NCBI GenBank assembly: GCA_015179045.1
Contig: WHUZ01000005.1
Location: forward strand, 1,550,001 to 1,614,000
Direction of reading: 5' to 3'
Length of the DNA: 64,000 nucleotides
Source of the DNA: Kalaharituber pfeilii
Lineage: Eukaryota > Ascomycota > Pezizomycetes > Pezizales > Pezizaceae
The notes under the pieces: generated by a model
What the model saw: the letters and a program-made list of their open reading frames with translations, nothing else
Told to the model about the DNA's origin: nothing
Database searches by the model: none
Shown: one piece after another, positions 34,200 through 45,299 of the stretch
Numbering within the stretch: position 1 is the first letter of the stretch
Layout of the letters: each line of letters starts with the position of its first letter
Translations under genes and position numbers: made by a program

Positions 34200-35870
34200 C
34201 ATACCACTGGTTGATAATCTCAGTCTTTAATGCAGCAACTCCTCACAGATATCATTATTGTCAAGATATCCACATAATAACAATAACTCTGCAGTTTTGA
34301 GATTTTGGTTCTAGATTGCCTTAAATGACAGGCCCCATGCATCAGGGACAGATGTATCACGTTTTGTGCAGCAGAGTCTGCAGCGTTGGATTCTGTAGTA
34401 CTAGAGTGTTACAGGCATTTTGGAGAAGAAAGGTGGTTTCTACGCAAGCCTCAACACCTATAGAGTTCAATTCAGAGCCAGTTGGGTTGGAATTGGAGCT
34501 ACCAGCGTTGGTGTTGGAGGCTGACGAGAATGAAGCAGTCAACTGATAAAAAAGTAAAATTCGGATTGTGTTGGGAACCATGACTAGCTAGGGCATATAG
34601 GCCGTGCCCTGGCAGTCCGAGAGATCGGTGACAATGTCCGGAGGGACATGCAATGACCGATCGGACATGATCGCTGATCCCGTTGGAGTTGACTTACACG
34701 GTCGAATGTCCGTGGGGGCCATGATTTGAGCCTGAGCATACGAGGTGAGGCTGTGTGCCCTCCATACTTGGCAGACCGAACACTTAGCTATTGTGGTTCA
34801 TGGTTTTGTATGCAACTTCGTGTTATGTATTTTCTATATATGTATGGCACTGGAAGCCTCGTCATGTATTAGCAAGATTATCAAGGAATTCAGTCGTATC
34901 GCATCCTGCGTTATCCCTCTATTTTCTACGGATTGTATATGTGAAGGAAAGTATATCGCTATGTTGTAAATCTCGATCCTTCACTAACCTCATAGTACAA
35001 TATAGTTCTGGCAGTACTGTTGCCACTATTCCATACGCGGGTACACGCGGGTTAGAGTGTTGCAGAGAGTAGGTATTTGCTTGTGGGCAGTGGAGGAGTT
35101 ATTTTGCAGAGTATAGAGGTCATACAAGTGTAGATGCTATAGACATAGCATTTTCGCTTTTCTTTCAAATTCAGATTCAGCGCAGTCAATATAGTTTTTA
35201 GTTAATTCATCACACATATCAGAGATATATTCTGTGAGGTGTTGATTGTTAAAAAGTGGTGGTGTACGTGCCAAGGTGCCTGCTCGTTACCACTCTTACT
35301 TCAATGGGACTGGTAGTACCAATAGCAGCGCGAATTCAAAATTTAAAAATATAGCCGGAGTCTGCAAAATATCGCCCAAGTCTCGGGATTACAAATCCCC
35401 TATGTAACACTCGCGGTAAAGTAGTGAATTACAAGTCCGTCAGGCCAAAAAGGCAATAAGATAGCGATGTTCTATGCGACTCATATATAGCTGTGCCGGG
35501 TCATTCGTAACAGTGATTCAGTCACCACTGGCCCGGTCTACTCAATGGAACGCTGGTTCGTGACCACATACTAGAACAATGCATGCATTGACCCTTTTGT
35601 ACTACGCACAAAACTACCACCAAAATGTTGGTATGTTGGTGGCTGTTAAAATACTAGAAGATTCGAAATTGTCTAAATTATCTGTTTATTCTTTTGTTTA
35701 ACTACTCAAGTATTTAAACTTGACATTTTTCCATGCCGATGGTATTTTGAATGTATTCTACATATATCATGTTCTGTTCTGTGCACTTCTCTATAGTATA
35801 CAACGCCAAGCCTATCTTATTTACCTAAACTGGTAACTACTTTTCAGCCTCATTCCTCAATAATCTTTAG
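34200..35870. other. Intergenic, no gene seen
   Basis: Mixed-composition DNA. A GC-richer block at about 34600-34760 contains repeated CCGATCGGACATG-like strings. Short frames have no recognisable motifs. Confidence 0.45.
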
Positions 35871-35873
35871 CTA

Positions 35874-36038
35874 TGGAGCCCTTTACACCTGAAATTCGTC
35901 ATCAATTTGAGCTATATATTCAATCTCGTACCATACCAACAGATATTGAATTGGACCTCAGAAGTTAAGAGAAATTCGAATCTTTATTTATCTATCAGAA
36001 AATGGATTACCCCCTTTCAAACTCAGCAAGCACGTACA
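35874..36038 (+). other. Unidentified coding-like remnant
   Basis: Opens with an ATG frame, MEPFTPEIRHQFELYIQSR, stops at TAA after about 32 codons, and continues in frame for a further stretch. I do not recognise the family. It is cut off by the SINE-like tail block at 36040 and lies where the 5' part of STAND gene D would be expected. Confidence 0.3.
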
Positions 36039-36039
36039 T

Positions 36040-36118
36040 ATTGCCATAGCCCCACGGGCGGCAAGCGATCAATGATATTAAAAAAAAAAAAAGGAAAAAA
36101 AAAAAAAAGGAAAAAAGG
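36040..36118 (+). repeat. SINE-like tail with long A-run
   Basis: CATAGCCCCACGGGCGGCAA, then TCAATGATATT and a 40-bp A-rich run. It abuts the 5' breakpoint of pseudogene D, so it may have replaced or displaced that gene's first exon region. Confidence 0.65.
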
Positions 36119-36120
36119 CA

Positions 36121-38029
36121 AACACGTGCACGCATGTCAACCGGCAAGTGAGGTTGTTCAGCTGGTCATAAATGACTTCCAAAGCACTATTGATGGTCAA
36201 AACAACAAATCCGCGGTAGTGCAGAGGTGCAAGAAATCTTGAAAATCTTTGACAAATATGCACGGGTTGTGGATACAGCAATACAGCACAGCCCGGAGGT
36301 CACAGCCCTTGTTTGTGCAGGTGTGAGAGGAATATTGCAGGTTCGTTATGTTGGAATATCATCCTTTTATACAGCAGCTGATTGACCATTGGTAGGTTGC
36401 TTTAAATTATATGGAGGTCACAGAGAGTCTCGAGCAAGTTACCGCCACCATCATTGAAAAGGTGGCAGTATGCGATTTCTATGCCAGTGTATACACGGAA
36501 TCTTCGAAAATTACTTTGTCGTCTGATGCTACAATGCAACATCTGCAAAAAAAGCTTGATTCCGCATTGCCAGAACTTTATGCTGCTGTTCTGGTTTTTC
36601 AGTGAAGGCACACCAGTATTTTGACCCTTTGGCCACTATGAGGATAAAGTAGCATATATGTTGAAGCCCTTTGCTATTGAGTTTCAGCCATTCATTGATG
36701 ATATCTTTGAGAAGAAAAAGCGTGTTCGAGAGTGTGCAGATATGGCTACTATGAAAAGGATGATGGAGTACTGTGGAACTCTTGGACAGATACAAAATCT
36801 TAGTCGCATTCAATCAGCAGTGACACCATTAACTAGGCTAAATGTTTTTATTGAAAGCACTGAACTTTGTAGGATCCGAAAGCTACTACGGATGCTTTCC
36901 ACACCTCAGCCTCCAAAGCGACATCAGGATGTACGGTCTAGTCGAGCTGATGGCACAGGTGCCTGGCTTCTACAACATGAGCATTTCCATCAATGGTGTA
37001 ACATCATCACAGAAGATTCAAATGACCATATTTTATTCTATTATGGCACTCCTGCTACTGGGAAGACAATGAGAAGGCATCTCTGTCTCCACAAAATGGA
37101 TATTGAATGTAACACTAATGCTACTTTGTATCTCTATAGTTCCATTGTAATTGATCATCTGACAGCTCACTTTCCTCAACGAGATACTATGGGCAGTGCT
37201 TATCTATATAGTGACTATCGAGATCAAGCAGCCAAACAGTACTTAATATTCTGGGCAGCCTCCTTCAGCAATATCTAATTGCGCTATCGCGAGTTCCAGG
37301 TGCAGTGATAAGCATACTTGAATCTACCCAGCAGCGGCACAAGAGAGTGGAGATTGAGGACATTTCTGAAATGCTCTCAATTACTTTACCTAAGTTTGAC
37401 CGCAGCTTTGTCTGCATAGATGCTCTAGATGAGCTAGAGCCTAAAGTTCACAAAGGCCTCCTTGAAGTGCTTCGTACCGAATTCAGTACTACTAGAATTT
37501 TCCTTACAGGGAGATCCCATATCCAGCTAGCGGTCAACACATATCTAGGCCTCAATGCCCAACAGCAACATCCAATTAGCATTACAGCTGATCCAAGTGA
37601 TATTAGAGCATACATTGGTCATGCAATTGCATAGGATACCAGCCCTGATGCTATGAATGAACAGCTGAAAGATGAGATCCTGAGTATGATTGTAGAAAAA
37701 TCTCAAGGGATATTCCAACTTCCTGTTTCATATATCAGTATGATACTTGGCCATAGGACGATAAGCAGGTGGTGAAAGGCACTGCAAGAGCTGCCAGCAG
37801 GCCTTCTTGAGGCTCTTGCACCCATGATTGATAGAATCAAGTTGCAACCTAGTGCTGAACTGGGCATGCGAGCACTAATGTGGCTACATCTTGACTACCG
37901 ATAGATGAGCTCAGCCATGCACTTGCAGTGGAGCGAGGTCATACCACCTTGGATAAAAAGAATATTCCTTAGCATTGCTTGAATGCTATCTTGGCTTAGT
38001 CATCTTGGATGAGGAGGCAATGACTGTTC

Positions 38030-38060
<31 letters not shown>

Positions 38061-38910
38061 CACGTAACCCCGCTTGCAGCTGTTCGCCATGGCAGGGTCC
38101 CTGGACTATGGCCCGGAGACAGGCACCTGTGCAACTACCTACAAAATCATCCCCTTACAAAGCATACAACGATGACTCTTCGGTTCGTACACTATTCAGT
38201 AGAGGAATATCTCAAGAAAAATGCCAGCATATGCTTCCCTAGCAGATACGGCACTACAGCAGAGTCCTGTTTGACATACCTTTACTTTAACGAACTAGCT
38301 CGTCCTTGCACCGAGATTACTGTGTTGCAACAAATGCGAGACTATCCCTTCCTAAAATATGCAGCATGTTATTGGGGCCACTATGCACGATATGAGCAGC
38401 ACAATAATTCAGTTAGACATTTTGCCTTGAGGTTACTACAGCACACAGGCAAGGAGCCCCATTGTGCTTTACAATTGTTGCATCATGAATATTTACTGGA
38501 TAAATATTATTGGATCAGTAATTTCACAACAAAATTCATAGGGATACATGCTGCTGCTTGCTTTGGATTGGAGCTATACATGACCTCTTTAATGGGTGGA
38601 CCTGAGGATTGGAATTTAAGAGATGAAGATGGTCACACATCGCTGTCATGGGCAGCTATCGATGGATGTGAGGTCATTATGTGACTGCTTGTTGAGCCAG
38701 AAGATGTGGATGCTGATTCAAAGGACAATAATGGCCAGACGCCATTGCGATGAGCAGCTACAAATGGACATGAGGGTGTTGTATGGCTGCTTGTTGAGCG
38801 AGAGGATGTGGATGCTGATTCAAAGAACTATAATGGCCAGACGCCATTGTCATGGGCAACTATGGAAGGACATGAGGCCGTTGTGAAGCTCCTATCGAAC
38901 GCTAGGATGT
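36121..38910 (+). pseudogene. NACHT-ankyrin STAND gene D (pseudogene)
   Basis: Collinear with genes A, B and C but broken many times. It starts at CQPASEVVQL, with the first exon region missing. Recognisable parts are ILKIFDKYARVVDTAIQHSP, the intron 1 site followed by VALNYMEVTESLEQV (36396), a shift near 36603, the Walker A region GTPATGKT (37050), Walker B VCIDALDELEP (about 37405), stops near 37632 and 37775, an insertion at 38033-38170, FVHYSVEEYLKK, and about three decayed ankyrin repeats ending near 38910. The P-loop still satisfies GxxxxGKT, but no continuous product is possible. Confidence 0.92.
38033..38170 (-). mobile_element. Retroposon insertion in pseudogene D
   Basis: 138 bp present in D and absent from A, B and C at the same codon. 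On the plus strand it begins with about 28 T (an A-tail on the minus strand), and it is flanked by 14-bp direct repeats with three differences (AATGACTGTTCAGT and GATGACTCTTCGGT). Tail plus long target duplication indicates LINE-assisted retroposition. The body is GC-richer and is not recognised. Confidence 0.82.
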
Positions 38911-41900
38911 AGATGTCAAATGTACCTTTTTGATGGTTCTTGAGTTTCTGTGCTTGTGTCTTGGGTAGTTACCTTGAGTGTATTTTCTGTATTTTTGCCT
39001 CGATTTATCCCATTGGAGGAGAGGACCTAAGGGATTCCGGGCAACTGAATGCTCCTATGCATATTGGATTCGTCATGGGATTTGCGGGAAGAGAGAGTCT
39101 GGGCACGAGAACAAATCAATGGGGTGATTTAAATATAATTAGTTCCGAGTTGCCATTGCTACGTTCGTACACTGCAGGAAGGTAAATGTAGCGGGATGGG
39201 ATGTATTGCTGCTACCCTCAAGCTAAAGCTTCCAACCTACTCCATTTAAACCATGCCAACTATAGAGAGTTACAACGGAGAGAAGGGTTTTTTCATACGC
39301 TCTGTAATAACTAACCAATTCCATTACAAACATTCGGATTTAATATAATACATATCCTCCTCCTTAATCCAACTCCCGGTTCAACTCCCCTTTCCGCCCT
39401 CAAATCCCGTTAAATTATCACATTCTCATCCTCCACCCACAAGAACTACTTGTGCGCGTTTGCTATTATCGACGAATAGAAGTACAGTAGCACTATTGCA
39501 ATTGGTGCTGGGTCTACATCTGTTTTTTACATCGGCACTCACATGATGGAAGTGTTCACGATGAAGTTCGTCATCTGTCATCATAACTGGCAATATCAAG
39601 TTCAATAAGCCATTGTGCTCTTGTCCACCTCCGCCTCTCCTATCTCCACCTATCACATCTCCCACCTCCTGAAATGATTTTTATTTTTCTTTGGACAGTT
39701 CCTCTGGTTGCCTCTCGCCTCCTTTTCCCACATAACACAGATTATTCCTTGGTGGATTGACTACTCCCATATGTTTTTACGACTTTTTCTATTGTCTTCG
39801 TTTTATCAGAGACATTAGTTTATTTTTTTATTTTTTTTCATTTCCTTATACCTTATATCAAATGTATCTTTATTGTGAGTATCAGGGGCGTTTTGCCTTC
39901 ATTCTGTGCTGGGCAGGTTTCTGGCTAGTCTTGAAGATTGTTCAAGCACGTTGGTGTGCAATCCTACTTAGTGATTTTCTTCTTACATGAGGTTCTAGAT
40001 AGGCTATGTCTATGAATGTGGTTAGTGGAGGAAACCTGACTCACTTGAGTTGAAATTCTGAAGCAAGAGGCGCTATCTCTTGAAAAACAATAAAAAGGTG
40101 GATACATGGGGGTAATAGATATTGGTGACTTTAGGTATCTGGAGGAGAGTCTGGGCACGAGGACAATCTGGAGGCTCAGTGCGGAGAGTGAACTGGTGCC
40201 AAAAAATTTTTTTTTGGTTCTATAAACGTTCTAAATTTTGTGCGCAATCATTATTTCCTTGTTGAGCCATGGCAGACCTATTTGCACTATGTAGAAAATG
40301 AGTGGCGAATGAAACAGGTAGGCTCAACTCTCTATTATTGGCTGTAAAACGCAGAACAACTGGGAGGAATGAATCATGTTTTAAAGGGAGGATAATAGAA
40401 AGATAGTAAAAGAAGAGCTCGAGATGAAGTGGTAACGGTGGGTTGGGACCATGATCTTCTGTAGAAGCGATGGTCACTCCTTAACTAGATCTGAATATTA
40501 AAACTCCCGTAAAATTTGTTCTAGTTGATGCAGGGTCTCGAGTATGCAAGCCAAAACGTAAGCTATGCTGTGCATACCTTGTGCCTCATGCGATATCGAG
40601 CCTACTATGGCATACATGTATGGTTCCATTGCATCCGCCGATGCAGGCACGCATATGCCAAGTTCTTTTTGCTGTTAATTGCATTTCACATCGACTATGC
40701 AGCGGTTTTCGCAGCATATGCATACGTGAAATAAGTTCGATCGTATTTAGTGTGTGAAAAACGGGTAAATTGACCTCGTTAGCAACATCTAGCCAGCGGG
40801 GAGATATTGAATTACAACAGGCATGTTAACAATGGCATAGTTTGGGATGCTGAGCAAAACGCGGCCTGCTGCCAGCCGGGGTATGATGCTGGATGTTTAC
40901 CCCGAATTCTTCTCCATGCGAAGAGTGAAGAATAGCATGGGCAAACGAGCTTTTTAGGTGTAATAACAAGAGGATCCTCTCAATAGCTATAACATATGGC
41001 TCGAGAGCTACAGCATACGGCAGAACTGATTGGAAAAAGACCTTTTTTTTTTTAAAAAAAAATTATCAGTACTTGTATATCGCCTTGGGGGCTATGCCGA
41101 TGAAAGTACATATCAGTGGACAATCTGATGGCGAAGAATATAGGCAGCCTTAACCTTACAAGCCAAAGGAGCACCGCGACAGCAGCATACCGCAGGCTGT
41201 ACAGAGCAGGATCCATATTGGCATGATCATGATCGCAGTAAGAGGTATATAATCCACCATAGATATCAATACAGGATGACGCCGTCTGTTGAGACCCTAA
41301 CTTGGTAATGCCCCCAAGGATAAAATTAAATATCAGGTGAAGTAAGTGGTCTACCCATAAAATCTACAAACTAACATCGTGGCTTGTTCTAATACAAATC
41401 GTTTAATGTTTATGAATTATCCTCAAGCTGTGGACAAAAAATAGGAAGTGGCCCAAAAGGAACCAGACATGGAAAGATAGTAAGCCTAGTTTGTGAATTA
41501 TTCCTCCTGGCCCCGGTGGCCACCTACTGCCAGTCTCAATCGAACCGGATAATCGACCGGGTAATTTCGAACGATACCGCCATGTGCCCAGGTTGGCAAA
41601 TGAAACCGCGTACCAGGCAATGCCTCATGCTACCCACTGGTTACTTGTTTTCAACGGCGAACATTACCTCTTGCTTTTGAATTCGTAGCCCAATTCAGTC
41701 AGGCTTCCCCCGCCGACCGTATCACAGGCCTGGTCCGTGTAGAGCCATCTGATGCTGGTTTCTAGAGCGGAACACCCCCACTTGCTTTGGAATCAACAAC
41801 TCCAACAAAGTCAGTCTTTCCTTCACTGACCATATTATAGACCATCCGTCGTAACACCCACTGGTAGCTTGGTTTTTTTTTAGAAAGATCAGCTCCTCTG

Positions 41901-42136
41901 TCGCGGGATTTACTCGTTTTTATCAGGCGGTAGCACCGCCTGCATGGTTGAACAAGCGTCCGCCCAGCACCCAAACCACCGGAGTATATATTCAAAAATA
42001 AAAAAGTAATAATAAGAAATTTGGAAAAAAAAAAAAAAAAAAAAAAAAAAGGAAGAAGCTATAAGCTGCTGGTAGTGGCGAGAAAGTAGCCTTGTCCCGA
42101 GCGAATTCAAGTACGCAGAAAGCTATGAGGTAAGTA
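38911..42136. other. Repeat-rich intergenic DNA
   Basis: No gene is supported. It includes the dispersed GTCTGGGCACGAG motif at 39097 and 40147, a SINE-like tail at 41040-41110 (reverse), and two diverged copies of a segment of about 120 bp at 41640-41870. Those copies give similar peptides on the minus strand (SYQWVLRRMVYNMVSEG and SIRWLYTDQACDTVGGG), perhaps a lost protein-coding repeat. An A-run lies at 42027-42050. Confidence 0.5.
41040..41110 (-). repeat. SINE-like tail block
   Basis: Reverse of CATAGCCCCCAAGGCGATAT followed by ACAAGTACTGATAAT and a run of T/A. It matches the blocks at 31238 and 58530. Confidence 0.55.
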
Positions 42137-42246
42137 CTCGCTGGTTCAAAAAGTATTGGAACGCTGCATAAATTGTACGCACTATTCGCCTTTTCGAATA
42201 GTGCATATTTTTTATGTAGCGTTCCAATACTTTCCGAACTAGCGAG
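42137..42246. mobile_element. 110-bp palindromic MITE, TA duplication
   Basis: The two halves are near-perfect inverted repeats starting CTCGCTGGTTC and ending GAACTAGCGAG, flanked by TA on both sides (42135-42136, 42247-42248). A half copy lies inside the transposase at 27937. It would fit a Tc1/mariner-type MITE. It ends 12 bp before the copia LTR. Confidence 0.85.
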
Positions 42247-42258
42247 TAGATTGGTATG

Positions 42259-42563
42259 TGTTAAGAATTAAGGAGCACATCATTCCGTCATTAAGATTCA
42301 CTTCACTGTTATGACAGTTCATTGTCATATCTACTTCACTATTGTCACTGCCATTGTCATGGCAGTTCACTGTCGTACCTGCTTCACCATGACAATTTAT
42401 TGACATATGCATGATTATGGCTTGTCGCCTTGATATGAAGAAAAAACAGGTTTTTGTTCAAGCTGAGAATTTCTCGTCTTTCACAGGAAGTCATCTATAT
42501 ATGTCATTTCTGCTCCTGTGTCTAATAGAGTAAGTGATGTGCTGAACTCAATAGGACAAAAGA
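42259..42563 (+). repeat. Copia 5' LTR
   Basis: About 305 bp, from TGTTAAG to ...ACAAAAGA. It aligns to 51989-52285 with substitutions and small indels, so the insertion is not recent. It lies between the GTATG duplication and the primer-binding site. Confidence 0.88.
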
Positions 42564-42577
42564 GGTTATGAGCCCAG
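42564..42577 (+). promoter_or_regulatory. Copia primer-binding site, half-tRNA-iMet type
   Basis: GGTTATGAGCCCAG directly follows the 5' LTR. It is complementary to the anticodon stem-loop of eukaryotic initiator tRNA-Met (CTGGGCTCATAACC). Some copia elements use such an internal tRNA fragment as primer. Confidence 0.75.
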
Positions 42578-42879
42578 TCCTTCAGGCCATAATCTGTTTC
42601 TTACACTGCATCTACTCTTTCACACTTCGTACTCTTACAATTTACCTCTCACAAACTCGTAATTTACCTTCTACGAACTCACATTTTGCACTCTGCCTCT
42701 GCTCTTTGACGCAACTCGCACTCTACTCTTTGACATAACTCACACTCTGCTCCTTGATGTAACTCATATTTCGCACTCTGCTACAATTCATACTTCACAC
42801 TGCAATCTGCCTTACGCTACCTCATGCTATTCATATTTTCGAATCCTGCTTACAAGCTTCCTTCGACCTCTTGATTAAA

Positions 42880-43775
42880 ATGTCCAATGAATCCACTAAA
42901 GGAACTCTTGGATTCTCAACTAAGAAGAATCTATTCATCTCTGCTCATGGATCTACACCGAAACTGAATACTGAAAATTATTCTATATGGAGTCGTAATA
43001 TGAGGTTTATACTGACTGGGATGTTGTGCTGGGACTTAGTAACTGGTAAGGAGCTCAAACCGATCAGATCAAATTAGACAACTTCAGCAGTACAGCAGAG
43101 GCATCCATCACCACTACTGGCTACAATAGAACTTCAGACTTCAAAAACTATACGAGAATCAGCATAGCAGCCCAGTGATAATGAAGATGAAACCTTTCAG
43201 TCAAAACTAGATGATTATGACAGAAGGTCAAAGAAAGCTCTGGTAGCGATTCTGGGATCATTATCTACACCTATTCAAGCATACGTCTCAGATATTATGG
43301 ACCCAGCAAAATTGTGGACAGTTATTAAAATACAAATGAATGTGGTTAAAAATGAAACTGGATTGACATATATTCGTGAACAGTTTTATCAAGAAAAACT
43401 TAGAGAAAACAAACTACTCGAATCATACATTGCCAGAATTATGGTATACTGAGATCAACTCATAGATATGCCACAATTTTTGTTTGACGACAATGTCATT
43501 ACAAAGCTGTTTGCTGGACTACCTTCCTCATATAATCTCATTCGTGAAATTATCCTTAACTTGCCAGGAAGGACTATTGATTCAGTAATAAACACTTTAC
43601 ACCGGCATCACAGAATTGATTTTAATTCAACAATCCCTACTACCGCAGTTACTGCTACTGAATCAACTCCTACAGTAGCTACCATTCGGTGAGGTGAACA
43701 AGGAGGAGGATATCACTCTGATCGGCGTGGATTGCATTATCCGAGATCGAATAAGCATATGCATCATCCAGGATC
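42880..43775 (+). pseudogene. Copia gag remnant
   Basis: Starts MSNESTKGTLGFS and continues with TPKLNTENYSIWSRNMRFIL, typical of copia gag (UBN2-type). Frameshifts and stops follow. Later parts read MPQFLFDDNVITKLFAGLP and YNLIREIILNLPGRTIDSVI. Copia sequence ends at about 43775, where gypsy sequence begins. Confidence 0.82.
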
Positions 43776-44800
43776 GAATCAATATATAGGTCCTATCACC
43801 GAATGGGAAACACCCAACTCTACCAAAGATCTCCAATGTTTCTTAGGATTCGCGAACTTCTATTGAAGGTTCATTCACCAGTACTCAGCAATTTGCCAAC
43901 CCTTCTTCAACCTTCTGAAGAAAGGAACCGAGTTCAAATGGAATGAAGAATGCAACTGAGTATTCGAAAAGCTGAAGGAAGCCTTTACCTCTGCTCCAGT
44001 CTTAAGGCACTTCGAACCCGAACTAGAGACAATCCTAGAAACTGATGCCTCGGACCACACTACATCTGGTATCCTGTTGCAAAGATTCCTCGGCCAAAAT
44101 GGCAAACTAATCCTCCACCCCATCACATTCATGAGCAAAAAGATATCCCCTGCCAAAAGTAACTATGGCATCGGAGACAAAGAGCTACTGGCAATAGTCC
44201 AAGCAGTCAATGAATGGCACATATAGCTGCATGCCCTACCACAGCCATTCACAATCATTACCGACCATCACAACCTAGAGACATTCAAATCAAAGTCCCT
44301 GCTAAACCGCCGCCAAGCACGATGGGCTGGGGAACTGGCTTAATATGACTTCAAGATCATATTCCGATATGGGGAAAAGAATGGGAAAGCTGACGCACTG
44401 ACAAGACGATCTGGAGATCTCCCTAAAGAGGGGGCAAGTAGCTACGAAGCCGAGATTCGGACCCTGACCCAAACTGACCCTCTAGCTCAAGACATACGAA
44501 AGGCACTAGGAAAGTAAGAAAAACGACACTCCAAGGTCCCACTGGGAGAATGTGACTTCAAGAAGGGCATTCTGTACATCTACGGACTGATATACGTCCC
44601 TGACGACCTCGAACTGCAAACTAAGATTATCCGCATCTGCCACGACCACCCCACAGCAGGACACCTAGGACAAGCCTCAACATACAAGATCCTATCACGC
44701 AACTATTACTGGCCCAGCATGCGCAAAACCATAGCTCGCTATATCCAAAACTACGATACCTGTACTCACATCAAACCTACATCAAACCTATTCACCATGT
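43776..44800 (+). pseudogene. Ty3/gypsy pol fragment (RT end, RNase H, integrase zinc finger)
   Basis: Reads [14 protein letters not shown] (RT C-terminus), FEPELETILETDASDHTTSG and ITDHHNLETF (RNase H), NGKADALTRR, then the integrase HHCC region HDHPTAGHLGQASTYKILSRNYYWP. At least four in-frame stops interrupt it. It ends where the catalytic core of integrase would start. Confidence 0.88.
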
Positions 44801-44976
44801 TGATTACTAACACTCAGATTATATATCCGACTACCACGTCCAAGAACCCCCCCACGTACTGCATCAACAAATACCATAATTCGGATTCGCTCCACCAGCC
44901 AAAAGAGACAGCAAGAAAATTCGAAGGAAAACAGTGCGCTTTTCGCCGCTATTGGTATTACGGACCAATTGAGCTT

Positions 44977-44984
44977 TGACGTCA
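44977..44984 (+). promoter_or_regulatory. CRE-like palindrome upstream of the F-box gene
   Basis: TGACGTCA, the perfect ATF/CREB-type site, about 315 bp before the F-box start. CCAAT (44965-44969) and the inverse ATTGG (44951-44955) lie just upstream. Binding is inferred only. Confidence 0.45.
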
Positions 44985-45299
44985 CCTGCGACGACCATTT
45001 ACAACTCCAATTCCCACGGATACTCGGAAGTTTATTGTTTTTCGTTTAGAGTGGGAGAAAAATTCAATTTACCCAAGAAGCAACGTGGTGAGTCGGCTGC
45101 GGAGAAATGTCACTAGAATACTGATTTCAATGCAAGCTTTGCCTTTTTCCAGCAGGTCAAACAGCATCTCGACATCGGAATCGGCAGCGGGAAGGCCTAC
45201 GGTCTATCTCGCCTTGACACATACTTCCCCACAACCTCATCCCCATTCCCCACCCGCTATAACGGCATTTCCTCCCAGCGCTCACCCTACAAATACACC

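Noticed and set aside
34325..34546. Plus-strand frame of 73 codons with an acidic C-terminus
   Set aside because: Opposed by a similar-length frame on the other strand; nothing recognisable on either.
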